Shown here: positions 51,528 through 59,914 of the stretch, piece by piece
Numbering within the stretch: position 1 is the stretch's first letter
Layout: every line of letters begins with the position of its first letter
NCBI RefSeq assembly: GCF_000737195.2
Contig: NZ_JALM01000035.1
Span: 1-64,000, forward strand
From: Sciscionella sediminilitoris
GTDB taxonomy: Bacteria > Actinomycetota > Actinomycetes > Mycobacteriales > Pseudonocardiaceae
DNA length: 64,000 bases
Direction of reading: 5' to 3'
Translations under genes and position numbers: made by a program
Notes under the pieces: generated by a model
What the model saw: only the letters and a program-made list of their open reading frames with translations
Told to the model about the DNA's origin: nothing
The model's database searches: none

Positions 51528-52231
51528 TGTGGGAGGAGATCACCACTGGCAGGTCCGGGGCGCGGGTGCGGCGCGGAACCGGGGTGTACCGCAAGTCCGG
51601 TCCCGGCTGCGCGGCCGAGGTCGAACGGCTGATCTGGTTGCGCGGCTTGGGTTTCCCCGCTCCCGAGGTGCTCGACAGCGGGCCGGGGTGGTTCGAGATG
51701 CGCGCGGTCGCGGGGCGGACCGCCGACCAGTGGTGGCCCGAGCACCTGCGTGCGGCGGTGGTGGATGCCCTCGCCGATCTGGCCCGCGCACTGCACACGA
51801 TCACCGAATGCCCGTTCGACGCTAGCCTCGAGGTGACCGTGCCACGCGCCCGCGCGGCAGCCACCGAAGGCCGGATCGACCTCGAGGATCTGGACGCGCA
51901 CCGGTCGGGCTGGAGCACAGCCGAACTGCTCGCCGAACTCGAGGCCACGCTGCCCGACAGCGAGGACCTCGTGCTCACCCACGGCGATCTGTGCCTGCCC
52001 AATGTGGTGCTCGACCCGGAGACCGCCGAGGTGACCGGGATCCTGGACGTTGGCCGGCTCGGGCTCGCCGACCGGTACGCGGACCTGGCGCTGACCACCC
52101 GCAGCCTCGCCGACGAACTGCTCAATCCTGCCTATGGTTCCGCGGCGAGCGGCCGGTTCCTGAACCGCTACGGCGTGGCGCCGGATCCCGTGCGGCTGGA
52201 GTTCTACCGGCTGCTCGACGAGTTCTTCTGA
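51527..52231 (+). CDS. APH(3')-like aminoglycoside phosphotransferase
   Basis: A 234-residue kinase of the aminoglycoside 3'-phosphotransferase branch. K23 is the likely ATP lysine, LTHGDLCLPNVV carries D154 and N159, and GILDVGRLGLADRYADLAL carries the second metal Asp174; the DVGR and HGDLCLPN forms are characteristic of APH(3'). All catalytic residues are present. It is about 30 residues shorter than typical resistance enzymes, mostly in the substrate-lid region, so the natural substrate may not be an antibiotic. Coupled to the AraC gene. Confidence 0.85.
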   Translation: MWEEITTGRSGARVRRGTGVYRKSGPGCAAEVERLIWLRGLGFPAPEVLDSGPGWFEMRAVAGRTADQWWPEHLRAAVVDALADLARALHTITECPFDASLEVTVPRARAAATEGRIDLEDLDAHRSGWSTAELLAELEATLPDSEDLVLTHGDLCLPNVVLDPETAEVTGILDVGRLGLADRYADLALTTRSLADELLNPAYGSAASGRFLNRYGVAPDPVRLEFYRLLDEFF

Positions 52232-52244
52232 CGAGGCTCACCGC

Positions 52245-52820
52245 ATGTACCGAACAGGATTGGCCGTCGCCGGGGCCGCGGCCGCGCTGGCGTGGGGCGA
52301 ATGGTTGAACCGGCGGTGGTCGCGCTCCCTCGTCGGGACCGGTGGTGGCGTTTCCGAGGCCGTGGTCGTGCTCGGATACCGGAACCCCTCGGGCAAGGTG
52401 AACGTCATCAACCGCTGGCGAGTGCGGGCCGGGCTGCGCTCGGTCACCGCGGATCGGCGGGACACCCGGGTGATCTTCAGCGGGGGCGCGACCGGTCACG
52501 GTCCCGCCGAAGCCCGGCTGATGGCCGACTACGCGATGTCGGTGCTCGCGTTCGAGGGCCGGGTGCTCCTCGAAGACCGCAGCAGGTCGACGTGGGAGAA
52601 CATCACGAACGTCGTCCCGCTGCTCGAGGACACCGACCGCATCAAGATCGTTTCGCAACCGGCCCACGCGTTCAAGGCCCGCGTGTACCTGCGGCGGCAG
52701 CGACCCGATCTCGCCACCCGGCTGGTGCCCGCGAAGGACTACCGCCCCGGAGAGTGGCTGCCGCTCAAGCCGGTGCTCGCCGTCTACGGACTGTGGACGC
52801 TGCGCAAGCTGCGGCGGTAG
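52245..52820 (+). CDS. YdcF/SanA-like (DUF218) protein
   Basis: A 191-residue protein with an N-terminal hydrophobic segment (residues 5-20) that may anchor it. DUF218 motifs are VVVLGYRN, IFSGGATGHGPAEARLMADYA, STWENITN and SQPAHAFKARVYLRR, covering the SAM/nucleotide-binding-like core. Related proteins affect envelope integrity and vancomycin sensitivity (SanA). It is 13 nt after the phosphotransferase and probably co-transcribed. Confidence 0.85.
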   Translation: MYRTGLAVAGAAAALAWGEWLNRRWSRSLVGTGGGVSEAVVVLGYRNPSGKVNVINRWRVRAGLRSVTADRRDTRVIFSGGATGHGPAEARLMADYAMSVLAFEGRVLLEDRSRSTWENITNVVPLLEDTDRIKIVSQPAHAFKARVYLRRQRPDLATRLVPAKDYRPGEWLPLKPVLAVYGLWTLRKLRR

Positions 52821-53210
52821 TCACGCCCAGGCGAACAGGTCGACCGGGTTCCCGTCGGGGTCGTGCACCGTCGCATACCGCTGTCCCCATGGCGCGTCCC
52901 ACGGTGCCGTCTCGCCGTGATATCCGGCGGCCGTCAGTGCCGTATACGTACTGTCCACTTCGGACGGTGTGGCGCACAGGAAGGCGAGCGCGGTACGCGG
53001 ATGACCGCTCGGTGCCTGCCAGCCGGGAACGAAGGAGCACACGCTTTCCTCGGTGTCCCAAGCGATCCGCAGCCCACCGGGCAGCGTGGCCTCCACGTGC
53101 GGGCCCTCGTGTTCCCGGGGTGTTTCGATACCGAGCGTGCGGTAGAAGGCGAGCGAAGCTTCGAGGTCGGCGGTGACGATGCCGATCATGTCCAGTCGTG
53201 GTGTGGTCAT
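52821..53210 (-). CDS. VOC-superfamily protein
   Basis: A 129-residue glyoxalase-fold protein (MIGIVTADLEASLAFYRTLG, ending VHDPDGNPVDLFAW). Role unknown; the family includes antibiotic-binding proteins, and it sits end to end with the APH/YdcF group, stop to stop. The ATG lies 7 nt after TACCGT (53223 down to 53218). Confidence 0.87.
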   Translation of the reverse strand: MTTPRLDMIGIVTADLEASLAFYRTLGIETPREHEGPHVEATLPGGLRIAWDTEESVCSFVPGWQAPSGHPRTALAFLCATPSEVDSTYTALTAAGYHGETAPWDAPWGQRYATVHDPDGNPVDLFAWA

Positions 53211-53258
53211 GCCGGGGACGGTAGCCGCTGCGCGCGGTGGGCGTCTTGACGAAATCGG

Positions 53259-54095
53259 TCATGCGGCATCGCGCAGGGAGGCGATGATCCTGTCGATATC
53301 GCCCTGCGCGGGTGCGTCCGGCACACCCTCGTCGTAGCAGATCAGGACCACGACATTGCCGATGTTCGCGGTGAACCCGACCGCGATCGCGGTGCGTTTC
53401 GGCGCCCCGCACTGCTGGCTGATCGGGACCGCGCTGACCTTCGCCATCCGCGCCGGTTTGCCCCCGTACACGGTGGTCGCGGTGACCTGCGGGGTCGGCA
53501 TGTGCGGCAGTGTGTTCTTGTCCGAGGCGGCCAGGGTGACCAGGTTCGTGGCGAGGTTGCGCACCGCCATGTCCTTGTCCACCGAACGGCTCACCGTCTT
53601 CCACGCCACGAATCCGCGGGACACGTGCGCATCGTCGAGGCAGTACCCGCTCTTGTAGGTGGAGACGGCGTGCCCGGAGAGGATGTGTTTGCCGTCCTTG
53701 CTCTGATAGCCGGTGAGCAGGCCGGGTTTCTCGACCTTCCAGCCGGGCGGGACGTCGTAGGCGGTCTTCTCTCGCAGATCCTTGACGCCCTGCCAGCCCT
53801 TGTCCCCGGTGACCGCGGGAACGCTGACGTCCTTGGCGGTCAGGCCGTCGGTCTTGACGCTCGGCGGGGCGGGCAGGCTCGCCGATGCGGGCGCCGAGGA
53901 CGGTGCCGCCTGCTCGCGGGAATCCCCGGAATTCAGCAACAGCAAGGGAATCAGCACGGCGGCAAGCACCACGACGAGCCCGAGCGCGGACAGTACGAGG
54001 ACTTTTCCACGGCCGCGCTTGGGTGGTTGCGGGGCTGGGGAGAAATACCCGAGACCGCCGTAACCCGACCGCGGATAGTCGCCGTGCTGATTCAT
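53259..54095 (-). CDS. Membrane-anchored protein, paralogue of the 662-1666 product
   Basis: A 278-residue protein. A short cytoplasmic Pro/Gly/Tyr-rich N-terminus precedes one membrane helix (residues 31-54); the remainder is extracellular with three Cys (GYCLDD, QQCGAP, LICYDE). It shares AYDVPPGWKVE and the C-terminal pattern IIASLR with the protein at 662-1666, defining a family likely exposed on the cell surface. Function unknown. Confidence 0.78.
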   Translation of the reverse strand: MNQHGDYPRSGYGGLGYFSPAPQPPKRGRGKVLVLSALGLVVVLAAVLIPLLLLNSGDSREQAAPSSAPASASLPAPPSVKTDGLTAKDVSVPAVTGDKGWQGVKDLREKTAYDVPPGWKVEKPGLLTGYQSKDGKHILSGHAVSTYKSGYCLDDAHVSRGFVAWKTVSRSVDKDMAVRNLATNLVTLAASDKNTLPHMPTPQVTATTVYGGKPARMAKVSAVPISQQCGAPKRTAIAVGFTANIGNVVVLICYDEGVPDAPAQGDIDRIIASLRDAA

Positions 54096-54110
54096 GCGGG
54101 CCAGCGTAGT

Positions 54111-54788
54111 TCAGCCGAATCCGCGGGTGAGCCCGTGCACCACCTGTTCGGTCGCGGAGAGGTCGGTGAGTACGTGATCGGCATCGGCCAGCTCGGCTGC
54201 GCCGAACTTGCCCGTGGCGACCCCGACCGCGAGCACCCCGTTGGCGTGCGCGGCCGCGATGTCCGCCGGTGAGTCACCGAGCACCACGATCCGATCCGGC
54301 TCGCCGTGCGCGTGTGTGGCGTTCCGGATGGCCGCCGCGACCAGATCGGCGCGTTCGGTGGACAGATCGCCGAATCCACCGAGCGAGATGTCGATGTGTT
54401 CCCCGAGCCCGAAGGCCCCGAGCTTGTGTTCGGCGACCGGGCGCAGATTCCCGGTCACCAGGCTCTGCACCGCCTGCTCCTCGGCGAGCGCGGCCAGTAC
54501 CTCGTGCGTGCCGGGCAGGGCGACCCCCAGTTCGGCGAGCCGGTCGGCCTCCGCGGTGACCTCTTCGATGAGTGCGGCGAACATCCGCTCGACGAGCTCA
54601 TCGCTGGGCGGCACGCCGTTCTCGCGCAGTACCCCGGTGGTGATGGCGCGCTCGGTGCTGCCCGCGAACTCGGGCGTGTGGGTCAGCTCGGCACCGGTGA
54701 CCGCCCGCAGCGCGTTCGCGTACCACCGGCTTCCCTGACCGGTCAGATCGAGCAAGGTCTGGTCTATATCCCAGAGAATCAACCGCAT
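54111..54788 (-). CDS. HAD-family hydrolase (phosphoglycolate phosphatase-like)
   Basis: A 225-residue haloacid dehalogenase-type phosphatase. DIDQT holds nucleophile D7 and D9, VTGN is motif II, and VLGDSPADIAAA is motif IV; a helical cap lies between residues 15 and 85. Phosphoglycolate or another small phosphoester is the usual substrate. The ATG lies 6 nt after TACGGT (54800 down to 54795) inside the gap from the MFS gene. Confidence 0.88.
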   Translation of the reverse strand: MRLILWDIDQTLLDLTGQGSRWYANALRAVTGAELTHTPEFAGSTERAITTGVLRENGVPPSDELVERMFAALIEEVTAEADRLAELGVALPGTHEVLAALAEEQAVQSLVTGNLRPVAEHKLGAFGLGEHIDISLGGFGDLSTERADLVAAAIRNATHAHGEPDRIVVLGDSPADIAAAHANGVLAVGVATGKFGAAELADADHVLTDLSATEQVVHGLTRGFG

Positions 54789-54792
54789 GCGT

Positions 54793-56076
54793 TCACCGTA
54801 GCGTCCCGCGCGCGGTCTCCGGGGCGCTGATCATCCCGAGCACGGTCAGCAGCAGACACCCGGCGAGAGTGATCGCGATCGGGGCCGGGGACCCGGTCGA
54901 GCGCAGCATCGCGGTTCCGGCCAGCGGTGCCGCGGCCCCGGCGAGCACGGTGGCCGACTGGTATCCGAGCGAGACACCCGAATACCGCACCGTCGTGGTG
55001 AACAGCTCGGCGTAGAACGCGGACTGCGCCCCGGTGAGCACTCCGTGGCAGGCGAGGCCGATGCAGACCGCGAGCACGAGCAGGCCGAAGTCCCTGGTCG
55101 CGACCAGCGGGAAGAACGCGGCCGTCCACGCGCCCGCCGCGATGGCCGCGGTGATCGCGACCGGGCGCCTGCCCAGCCGGTCCGAGGCGAGCCCGCCGAG
55201 CAGCATCGCGGCGACCTGGACGAGCGAGCCGATGGTGACCGCGGCGGTCGCGGCGGATTTCGGCAGCCCGAGCGTCCCCGCGTACACCAGCAGGAAGATC
55301 GTGAACACGTAGAAGGCCGCGTTCTCCCCGACCCGCGCGGCGAAGATGGCGAACAGGGCGCGCGGCTGCTCCCGCAGCACCCGCAGCAGCGGTGCCCGCT
55401 CCGGGCGTGCGGTGCGCAGCGCCTCGGTGAACAACGGGGATTCGGTCACCCGCATCCGCACCCACAGCCCGATGAGCACCAGCACGATGGAGGCGAGGAA
55501 CGGGATCCGCCAGCCGATCGAGGTGTAGTGCGTCCCGCTCAGTGCGGCCGCCGCGGCCAGTGCCCCGGTCGCGAGCAGATTCCCGAGCGGGCCGCCCGCC
55601 TGCGGCCACGCCGTCCAGAACCCGCGCCGCCGGGCCGGACCGTGTTCGGCGACCAGCAGCACCGCGCCGCCGAACTCCCCGCCGAGCGCGAAACCCTGCA
55701 CCAGGCGCAGCACGGTGAGCAGGATCGGCGCTGCCGCCCCGATCCGTTCGTAGGCGGGGAGGACACCGATCAGTACCGAGGCCAGCCCCATCGTGAGCAG
55801 GCTGAGGAACAGCAGCCGTTTGCGCCCGATCCGGTCCCCGAAATGCCCGGCGACCAGTCCGCCGATCGGCCGGGCCGCGAACCCGACGGCGTAGGTGACC
55901 AGCGCCTGCAGTACCCCGAGCAGCCCGTCCGAACCGGGGAAGAAGACCGGGCCGAGCACGGTGGCCGCGGCCGCTCCGTAGAGGAAGAAGTCATAGAACT
56001 CGACCGTGGTGCCCGCGACCCCGGCCGCGATGACCGTGGCGAACCGGGAGCGGGGCGGTCGTGGCAGCTCTGACAC
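54793..56076 (-). CDS. MFS transporter, metabolite:H+ symporter (MHS) group
   Basis: A 427-residue twelve-helix transporter. The N-terminal GTTVEFYDFFLYGAAAA and loop motif GHFGDRIGRKR are hallmarks of the MHS group (ShiA, ProP, citrate and alpha-ketoglutarate carriers). It would import an organic acid or osmolyte with protons. Only 4 nt separate it from the downstream HAD phosphatase gene, but that gene appears to have its own promoter at its start. Confidence 0.88.
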   Translation of the reverse strand: MSELPRPPRSRFATVIAAGVAGTTVEFYDFFLYGAAAATVLGPVFFPGSDGLLGVLQALVTYAVGFAARPIGGLVAGHFGDRIGRKRLLFLSLLTMGLASVLIGVLPAYERIGAAAPILLTVLRLVQGFALGGEFGGAVLLVAEHGPARRRGFWTAWPQAGGPLGNLLATGALAAAAALSGTHYTSIGWRIPFLASIVLVLIGLWVRMRVTESPLFTEALRTARPERAPLLRVLREQPRALFAIFAARVGENAAFYVFTIFLLVYAGTLGLPKSAATAAVTIGSLVQVAAMLLGGLASDRLGRRPVAITAAIAAGAWTAAFFPLVATRDFGLLVLAVCIGLACHGVLTGAQSAFYAELFTTTVRYSGVSLGYQSATVLAGAAAPLAGTAMLRSTGSPAPIAITLAGCLLLTVLGMISAPETARGTLR

Positions 56077-56110
56077 GAACCCATACGTCTACCGGGACCG
56101 CGGCAGCGCG

Positions 56111-56521
56111 TCAACCGGCCAGAAAACTCAATCGCACACTGCGCACCGGGTTGTCGATGTTCGTGTCCACCAGGCACACCGACTGCCAGGTGCCGAGCGC
56201 GAGGACCCCGCCGAGTACCGGAACCGTGGCATACGGCGGAAGGAAAGCGGGCAGCACGTGATCGCGCCCGTGTCCCGGCGAACCGTGCCGGTGCCGCCAG
56301 CGGTCGTCGCGCGGGAGCAACTCGTCCAGCGCGGCGAGCAAGTCCTCGTCGCTTCCCGCCCCGGTCTCCAGTACCGCGAGCCCCGCGGTGGCATGCGGAA
56401 CCCACACGTGCAGCAGCCCGTCCACCGCGCCCGCCTCGCGCAGCGCGCGTTCGCAGTCCCGGGTCAGGTCGCGCACCACGGCGTGATCGCCGGTGCGGAT
56501 GTCGAGCTCGGTGCTGTACAC
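56111..56521 (-). CDS. YjbQ (UPF0047) family protein
   Basis: A 136-residue trimeric beta-sandwich protein. HVWVPHATAGLAVLE has the His of the family signature, and GTWQSVCLVDTNIDNPVR the conserved end. E. coli YjbQ has weak thiamine phosphate synthase activity in vitro; its biological role is unclear. GTG 56521 is chosen since it lies 7 nt after TACAGT (56534 down to 56529) and gives the normal length; an ATG 12 codons upstream would overlap the divergent gene's start. Confidence 0.85.
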   Translation of the reverse strand: MYSTELDIRTGDHAVVRDLTRDCERALREAGAVDGLLHVWVPHATAGLAVLETGAGSDEDLLAALDELLPRDDRWRHRHGSPGHGRDHVLPAFLPPYATVPVLGGVLALGTWQSVCLVDTNIDNPVRSVRLSFLAG

Positions 56522-56555
56522 ATCGGCGACTGTACCCGTGACAGGATTTCGTGCC

Positions 56556-57590
56556 ATGCGACGCTGTTTCGGCCAGGAATTCGACGTCCCGCTCGGTTAC
56601 TGCAACACCACGAGTATCGGGATCCCGCCGCGCTCGGCCGCGGCCACCGCACACGAGGTGATCGACACCTGGGCGAGCGGGGGATTCTCGGCGCACGATT
56701 TCGACGCCCCGGTGGCCACCGCCCGGTCCGCCTTCGCCGAACTGGCCGGAGTCCCCGCGGACAGCGTGGCGATCGGCTCGAGCGTCGCCGAACTGGTGGC
56801 CACCGTCGCGGCGAGCCTCGGCGAGGGGACCAGGGTGCTGGTGACCGAAGGGGAGTTCACCAGCACCACGTTCCCGTTCGCCGCGCAGGCCCATCGCGGG
56901 ATCACGGTCACCGAAACCGCCCCGGACCGGTTACTGTCCGAAGTGGACGGTCACGATCTGGTCGCGGTGAGTCTCGTGCAGTCCGCGGACGGCCGGATCC
57001 TGGAACTCGATTCGCTGCGCGAGGCCGTGGAACGCGCGGGGGCACGGCTGCTGCTCGATGTCACCCAGGCCGCCGGCTGGCTCCCGCTGCGCCTCGACTG
57101 GGCCGACTACGTGGTCTGTGCCGGGTACAAATGGCTGATGTGCCCGCGCGGGGCCGCCTGGCTCGCGGTCCGCGAACCCGAACGGCTGAACCCCGTGCAC
57201 GCGAACTGGTACGCCGGGGAATCCCCCTGGGAGACCGTCTACGGCCTGCCGCTGCGCCTCGCCGGGACCGCGCGGCGCTTCGACCTGTCCCCGGTGTGGT
57301 TCTCCCAGGCCGGTGCGGCGGCGGTGCTGCCCTGGCTCTCCGGGCTCGACATGCACGCCGTCGCCGAACACAACATCGGCCTGGCCAACGCCTTGCGCGC
57401 CGGGCTCGGCATGGCACCCGGGAGCACCGCGGTGGTCTCGGCGGATCTCGGGGAACGCACCGAAGGACTGCGCGTGGCCGGGATCCGCGCGGCGATCCGC
57501 GCCGGGCGCAGCCGGTTCGCCTTCCACCTCTACAACACCGAGGAGGATGTGGCCGCGGTGCTCGAGGCCGTGACTCGCCCGATACGGTGA
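56556..57590 (+). CDS. Class V aminotransferase-fold PLP enzyme
   Basis: A 344-residue PLP protein of the cysteine desulfurase/isopenicillin-epimerase fold. LLLDVTQAAGWLPL holds the PLP-ring Asp, and CAGYKWLMCPRG the Schiff-base Lys192. A Cys in the flexible catalytic loop expected for cysteine desulfurases is not evident, so an epimerase, beta-lyase or aminotransferase reaction is more likely. It is divergent from yjbQ-like gene. Substrate unknown. Confidence 0.85.
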   Translation: MRRCFGQEFDVPLGYCNTTSIGIPPRSAAATAHEVIDTWASGGFSAHDFDAPVATARSAFAELAGVPADSVAIGSSVAELVATVAASLGEGTRVLVTEGEFTSTTFPFAAQAHRGITVTETAPDRLLSEVDGHDLVAVSLVQSADGRILELDSLREAVERAGARLLLDVTQAAGWLPLRLDWADYVVCAGYKWLMCPRGAAWLAVREPERLNPVHANWYAGESPWETVYGLPLRLAGTARRFDLSPVWFSQAGAAAVLPWLSGLDMHAVAEHNIGLANALRAGLGMAPGSTAVVSADLGERTEGLRVAGIRAAIRAGRSRFAFHLYNTEEDVAAVLEAVTRPIR

Positions 57591-57594
57591 ACGG

Positions 57595-58221
57595 GTGCAG
57601 GTATCCGAGGAGCAGACCGGTCCGATCAGGCGGGTCCAGGGCACACGCCGGTTCGGCAACGGGGCGAAGCTGGCCGCGCTCGTCGCGATCGCCGTGATCT
57701 CCGGGGTGGTCTGGTGGCTGGCCAACCGGGACGGCTCGGGCCAGGAACCGGAGCAGGCGGCCGGCCAGTCGAACACGCCGGAAAGTTCGGCCGCGAACAA
57801 ACCGCGATTCGAACGGGTCGGCGGGCCGGTGGACGGCGACGACTGCCGTAAACGCTCCTACGGGACCGCGAAGAAGTACTTCAAGGAGCACAACTGCACC
57901 GCGCTGCACCAGGTGCTCTACGCCAGCGAAACCGAGCACGGCAAGGTGCTCTCCTCGGTGTCCACGGTGACCATGGCCAGCCCCGGCGATGCGAACGGGC
58001 TCAAGCGGCTCACCGACTCGGACGGCACCGGCAACGTCACCGACCTGGTCACCGCGGGCGTCCGGCTGCCCGGCGGGCCGAAGACGGTCAAGGGCAGCGG
58101 TTACGCCTCGAAGGTGCGCGGTAACACGATGATCGTGGTGGAGAGCGGTTTCTTCGACAGCTCCCAGCACGGCGACGCGTTCCTGACCAAGGTCAGCAAG
58201 GCCGCGCTGGCCAAGGGCTGA
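57595..58221 (+). CDS. Single-pass membrane protein, unknown function
   Basis: A 208-residue protein: basic N-terminus, membrane helix at residues 25-43, then a disordered Gln/Ser-rich stretch and an extracellular domain of about 140 residues with two Cys (DDCRKR, HNCTAL). The pair may form a disulfide. GTG lies 6 nt after TACGGT (57583-57588), which is inside the end of the preceding gene, so it has its own leaderless promoter although only 4 nt separate the genes. Confidence 0.72.
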   Translation: MQVSEEQTGPIRRVQGTRRFGNGAKLAALVAIAVISGVVWWLANRDGSGQEPEQAAGQSNTPESSAANKPRFERVGGPVDGDDCRKRSYGTAKKYFKEHNCTALHQVLYASETEHGKVLSSVSTVTMASPGDANGLKRLTDSDGTGNVTDLVTAGVRLPGGPKTVKGSGYASKVRGNTMIVVESGFFDSSQHGDAFLTKVSKAALAKG

Positions 58222-58230
58222 GGTTTGCCT

Positions 58231-58280
58231 CCCGGGAGGCGCTGCCGCGCTGCTACGTCCCGGGAAGCGCTGCCGCGCTG
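58231..58280. repeat. 28-bp tandem duplication at the 3' end of the DUF4439 gene
   Basis: CCCGGGAGGCGCTGCCGCGCTG at 58231-58252 recurs at 58259-58280 with one change (quoted copies are 22 bp; period 28). One copy encodes the last residues of the DUF4439 protein (SAAALPG) and the other lies just after its stop. GCCTCCCGGGAGGC at 58227-58240 is also palindromic and could act as a terminator between the convergent genes. Confidence 0.7.
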
Positions 58281-58693
58281 GGTACCTGCCCCGTGAGCTT
58301 GCGCCACCGGGTCGCCGCGACCGCGCTGTAGGTCAGCGCGTGCAGGGCCGTCTCGCGCAGCGGCACATCCTCGGTCCGCTCCAGTACCGCGCGCCAGGTC
58401 GCGGCGCAGTCGCGCTCGGCGACCGCGAGCAGCCGCATCGCCGAGTCGGCGTCGGTGACCGGTTTCGGTGTGGCGTAGCCGGGCTGCTGGGCGACCGGTT
58501 GCCCGCCCCCGTCCCGGATGAGCCGTTCCGCGCTGTCCCGCTCGGCGCGGTGCGTCGCCGCTGCCTTGGTCACCGTCTGCTGCTCACCGGCGGCCACGAA
58601 CGCGGAGGCCAGCCCGTAGCTCCACACCGCGGCGTGCTCGGCGGCGAGCGCCTGCTGCAGCGCGTCGATCTCGTCCTCGGATGGCGTACTCAT
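58253..58693 (-). CDS. DUF4439 ferritin-like protein
   Basis: A 146-residue four-helix bundle of the ferritin-like DUF4439 type. ALQQALAAEHAAVWSYGLASAF has the Glu and His positions expected for a metal site in helix 1, and later helices carry Glu and His less regularly. Mycobacteria encode a similar protein (Rv2844) beside proS and rimP. It overlaps the upstream Tat lipoprotein gene by ATGA. Role unknown. Confidence 0.83.
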   Translation of the reverse strand: MSTPSEDEIDALQQALAAEHAAVWSYGLASAFVAAGEQQTVTKAAATHRAERDSAERLIRDGGGQPVAQQPGYATPKPVTDADSAMRLLAVAERDCAATWRAVLERTEDVPLRETALHALTYSAVAATRWRKLTGQVPSAAALPGT

Positions 58694-59196
58694 GTGAACA
58701 ACTCCCGGAGCGCGGCGCAGCCCGCGGCCACCGAGCCCACGAGTCCGGCGCGGTAGGTCGGCACCGTGGGGACGAGCGCGCCGGCCGCGTCCTGGGCCTT
58801 GGACAGGGCCGAGGTGAGCGCGCCGACCGCGGCCGTCCGGTCCTTCGGCGCGGCGGGCCCCGGCGAGTTCGAGGCGGTGGTGCTCGTGGTGGTCCCGGCG
58901 GCGCGGCCGATCTCCTTGCGCAGTGCCGCCTCCTGCGCCCGGCGGGCCTTGCCGATCGCGCGGGCCGCGGCCAGATCGGGGTGGGCGGCGAACACGGCCT
59001 CGGCCAGTGCCGCGTCCTGATGCGCGGAATCGGCGAGCGCGATCAGCGGATCCGGTGTCGAATCACCACCCGTGCATGCCGAAAGCAGCCCGCCGGCCGC
59101 GAGCACCCCGGCACCCGCCCCCGCGAGCCGGATCGCCGTACGGCGATCCGGTCTGTTCGCCGATGTCACTGAATCATCCCATCGCGCACTCCTCAC
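58690..59196 (-). CDS. Twin-arginine lipoprotein (Rv2843-like position)
   Basis: A 168-residue exported protein. The signal has the twin-arginine motif RRTAIR, a hydrophobic core and lipobox LLSAC, so it is sent by Tat and lipidated. The mature part is Ala-rich and helical with a Ser/Thr/Pro linker (TTTSTTASNSPGP) and probably forms a pair with the coupled DUF4439 protein. An in-frame GTG nine codons downstream (59169) gives a more usual Tat n-region and may be the true start. It is divergent from rimP. Confidence 0.78.
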   Translation of the reverse strand: MRSARWDDSVTSANRPDRRTAIRLAGAGAGVLAAGGLLSACTGGDSTPDPLIALADSAHQDAALAEAVFAAHPDLAAARAIGKARRAQEAALRKEIGRAAGTTTSTTASNSPGPAAPKDRTAAVGALTSALSKAQDAAGALVPTVPTYRAGLVGSVAAGCAALRELFT

Positions 59197-59359
59197 GAGA
59201 GGTAATCCTGCCAGGTGACCGGGACAGGTGAGCGCATCCCCTTTTCCGACGAGTGCCTAACGTGGATATGCGAGGTTCGCCGGTAGGGTTCCGGTAAGTT
59301 GCCGGTGCCGCGACGGCCGGTGCAGCGTGGGACAACGCAGGAACGACGAGAGGTGACAG

Positions 59360-59914
59360 GTGTCGAGCAAGAGCGGGGCAGGGGGGCAGAAGGCAGGCGG
59401 TGGGCTTGCCGAGCTGAAGGCACGCCTCGAACCGATCGTCGAGTCGGCGGTCACCGGCATCGGTTACGAACTCGACGACCTCGAGCTCGCCCAGATGGGC
59501 CGGAAACGCCAGGTGAAGGCGATCGTGGACGCCGAGGGCGGGATCGAACTGGACGAGGTCGCCAGTATCTCCCGAGCGGTGTCCAAGGCACTCGACGAGC
59601 ATGAGGACGTACTCGAGGGGTCCTATACCCTGGAAGTCACTTCACCCGGACTTGACCGGCCGCTGACCAAGCCACGGCACTGGCGCCGCGCCCGGGCCCG
59701 TCTGGTGAAGCTGACCTTCGCCGACGGCGGTTCGGCGAAGGCCCGGGTCGGCGCGGCCGACGAGCGCGAGGTCCGGTTGCTGTTCGACGCCAAGTCGGTC
59801 AGGACCGTCGGATACACCGAGATCCAGCGCGCCGTTGTCGAGGTCGAGTTCCGCAAACCGCCGACCGCCGAGCTCGAGCTGCTCGGCCTACAGGACCAGG
59901 AGGGGTCGGAATGA
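59360..59914 (+). CDS. rimP: Ribosome maturation factor RimP
   Basis: A 184-residue protein that assists 30S subunit maturation. [32 protein letters not shown] contains the conserved [11 protein letters not shown]-type motif joining the two domains (quoted in part: [10 protein letters not shown]). GTG has GAGAGGTG 5 nt upstream. The 163-nt gap before it holds TAGGGT and TAAGTT hexamers near 59285-59302 that may form the operon promoter. Head of the rimP-nusA-ylxR-infB operon. Confidence 0.93.
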   Translation: MSSKSGAGGQKAGGGLAELKARLEPIVESAVTGIGYELDDLELAQMGRKRQVKAIVDAEGGIELDEVASISRAVSKALDEHEDVLEGSYTLEVTSPGLDRPLTKPRHWRRARARLVKLTFADGGSAKARVGAADEREVRLLFDAKSVRTVGYTEIQRAVVEVEFRKPPTAELELLGLQDQEGSE

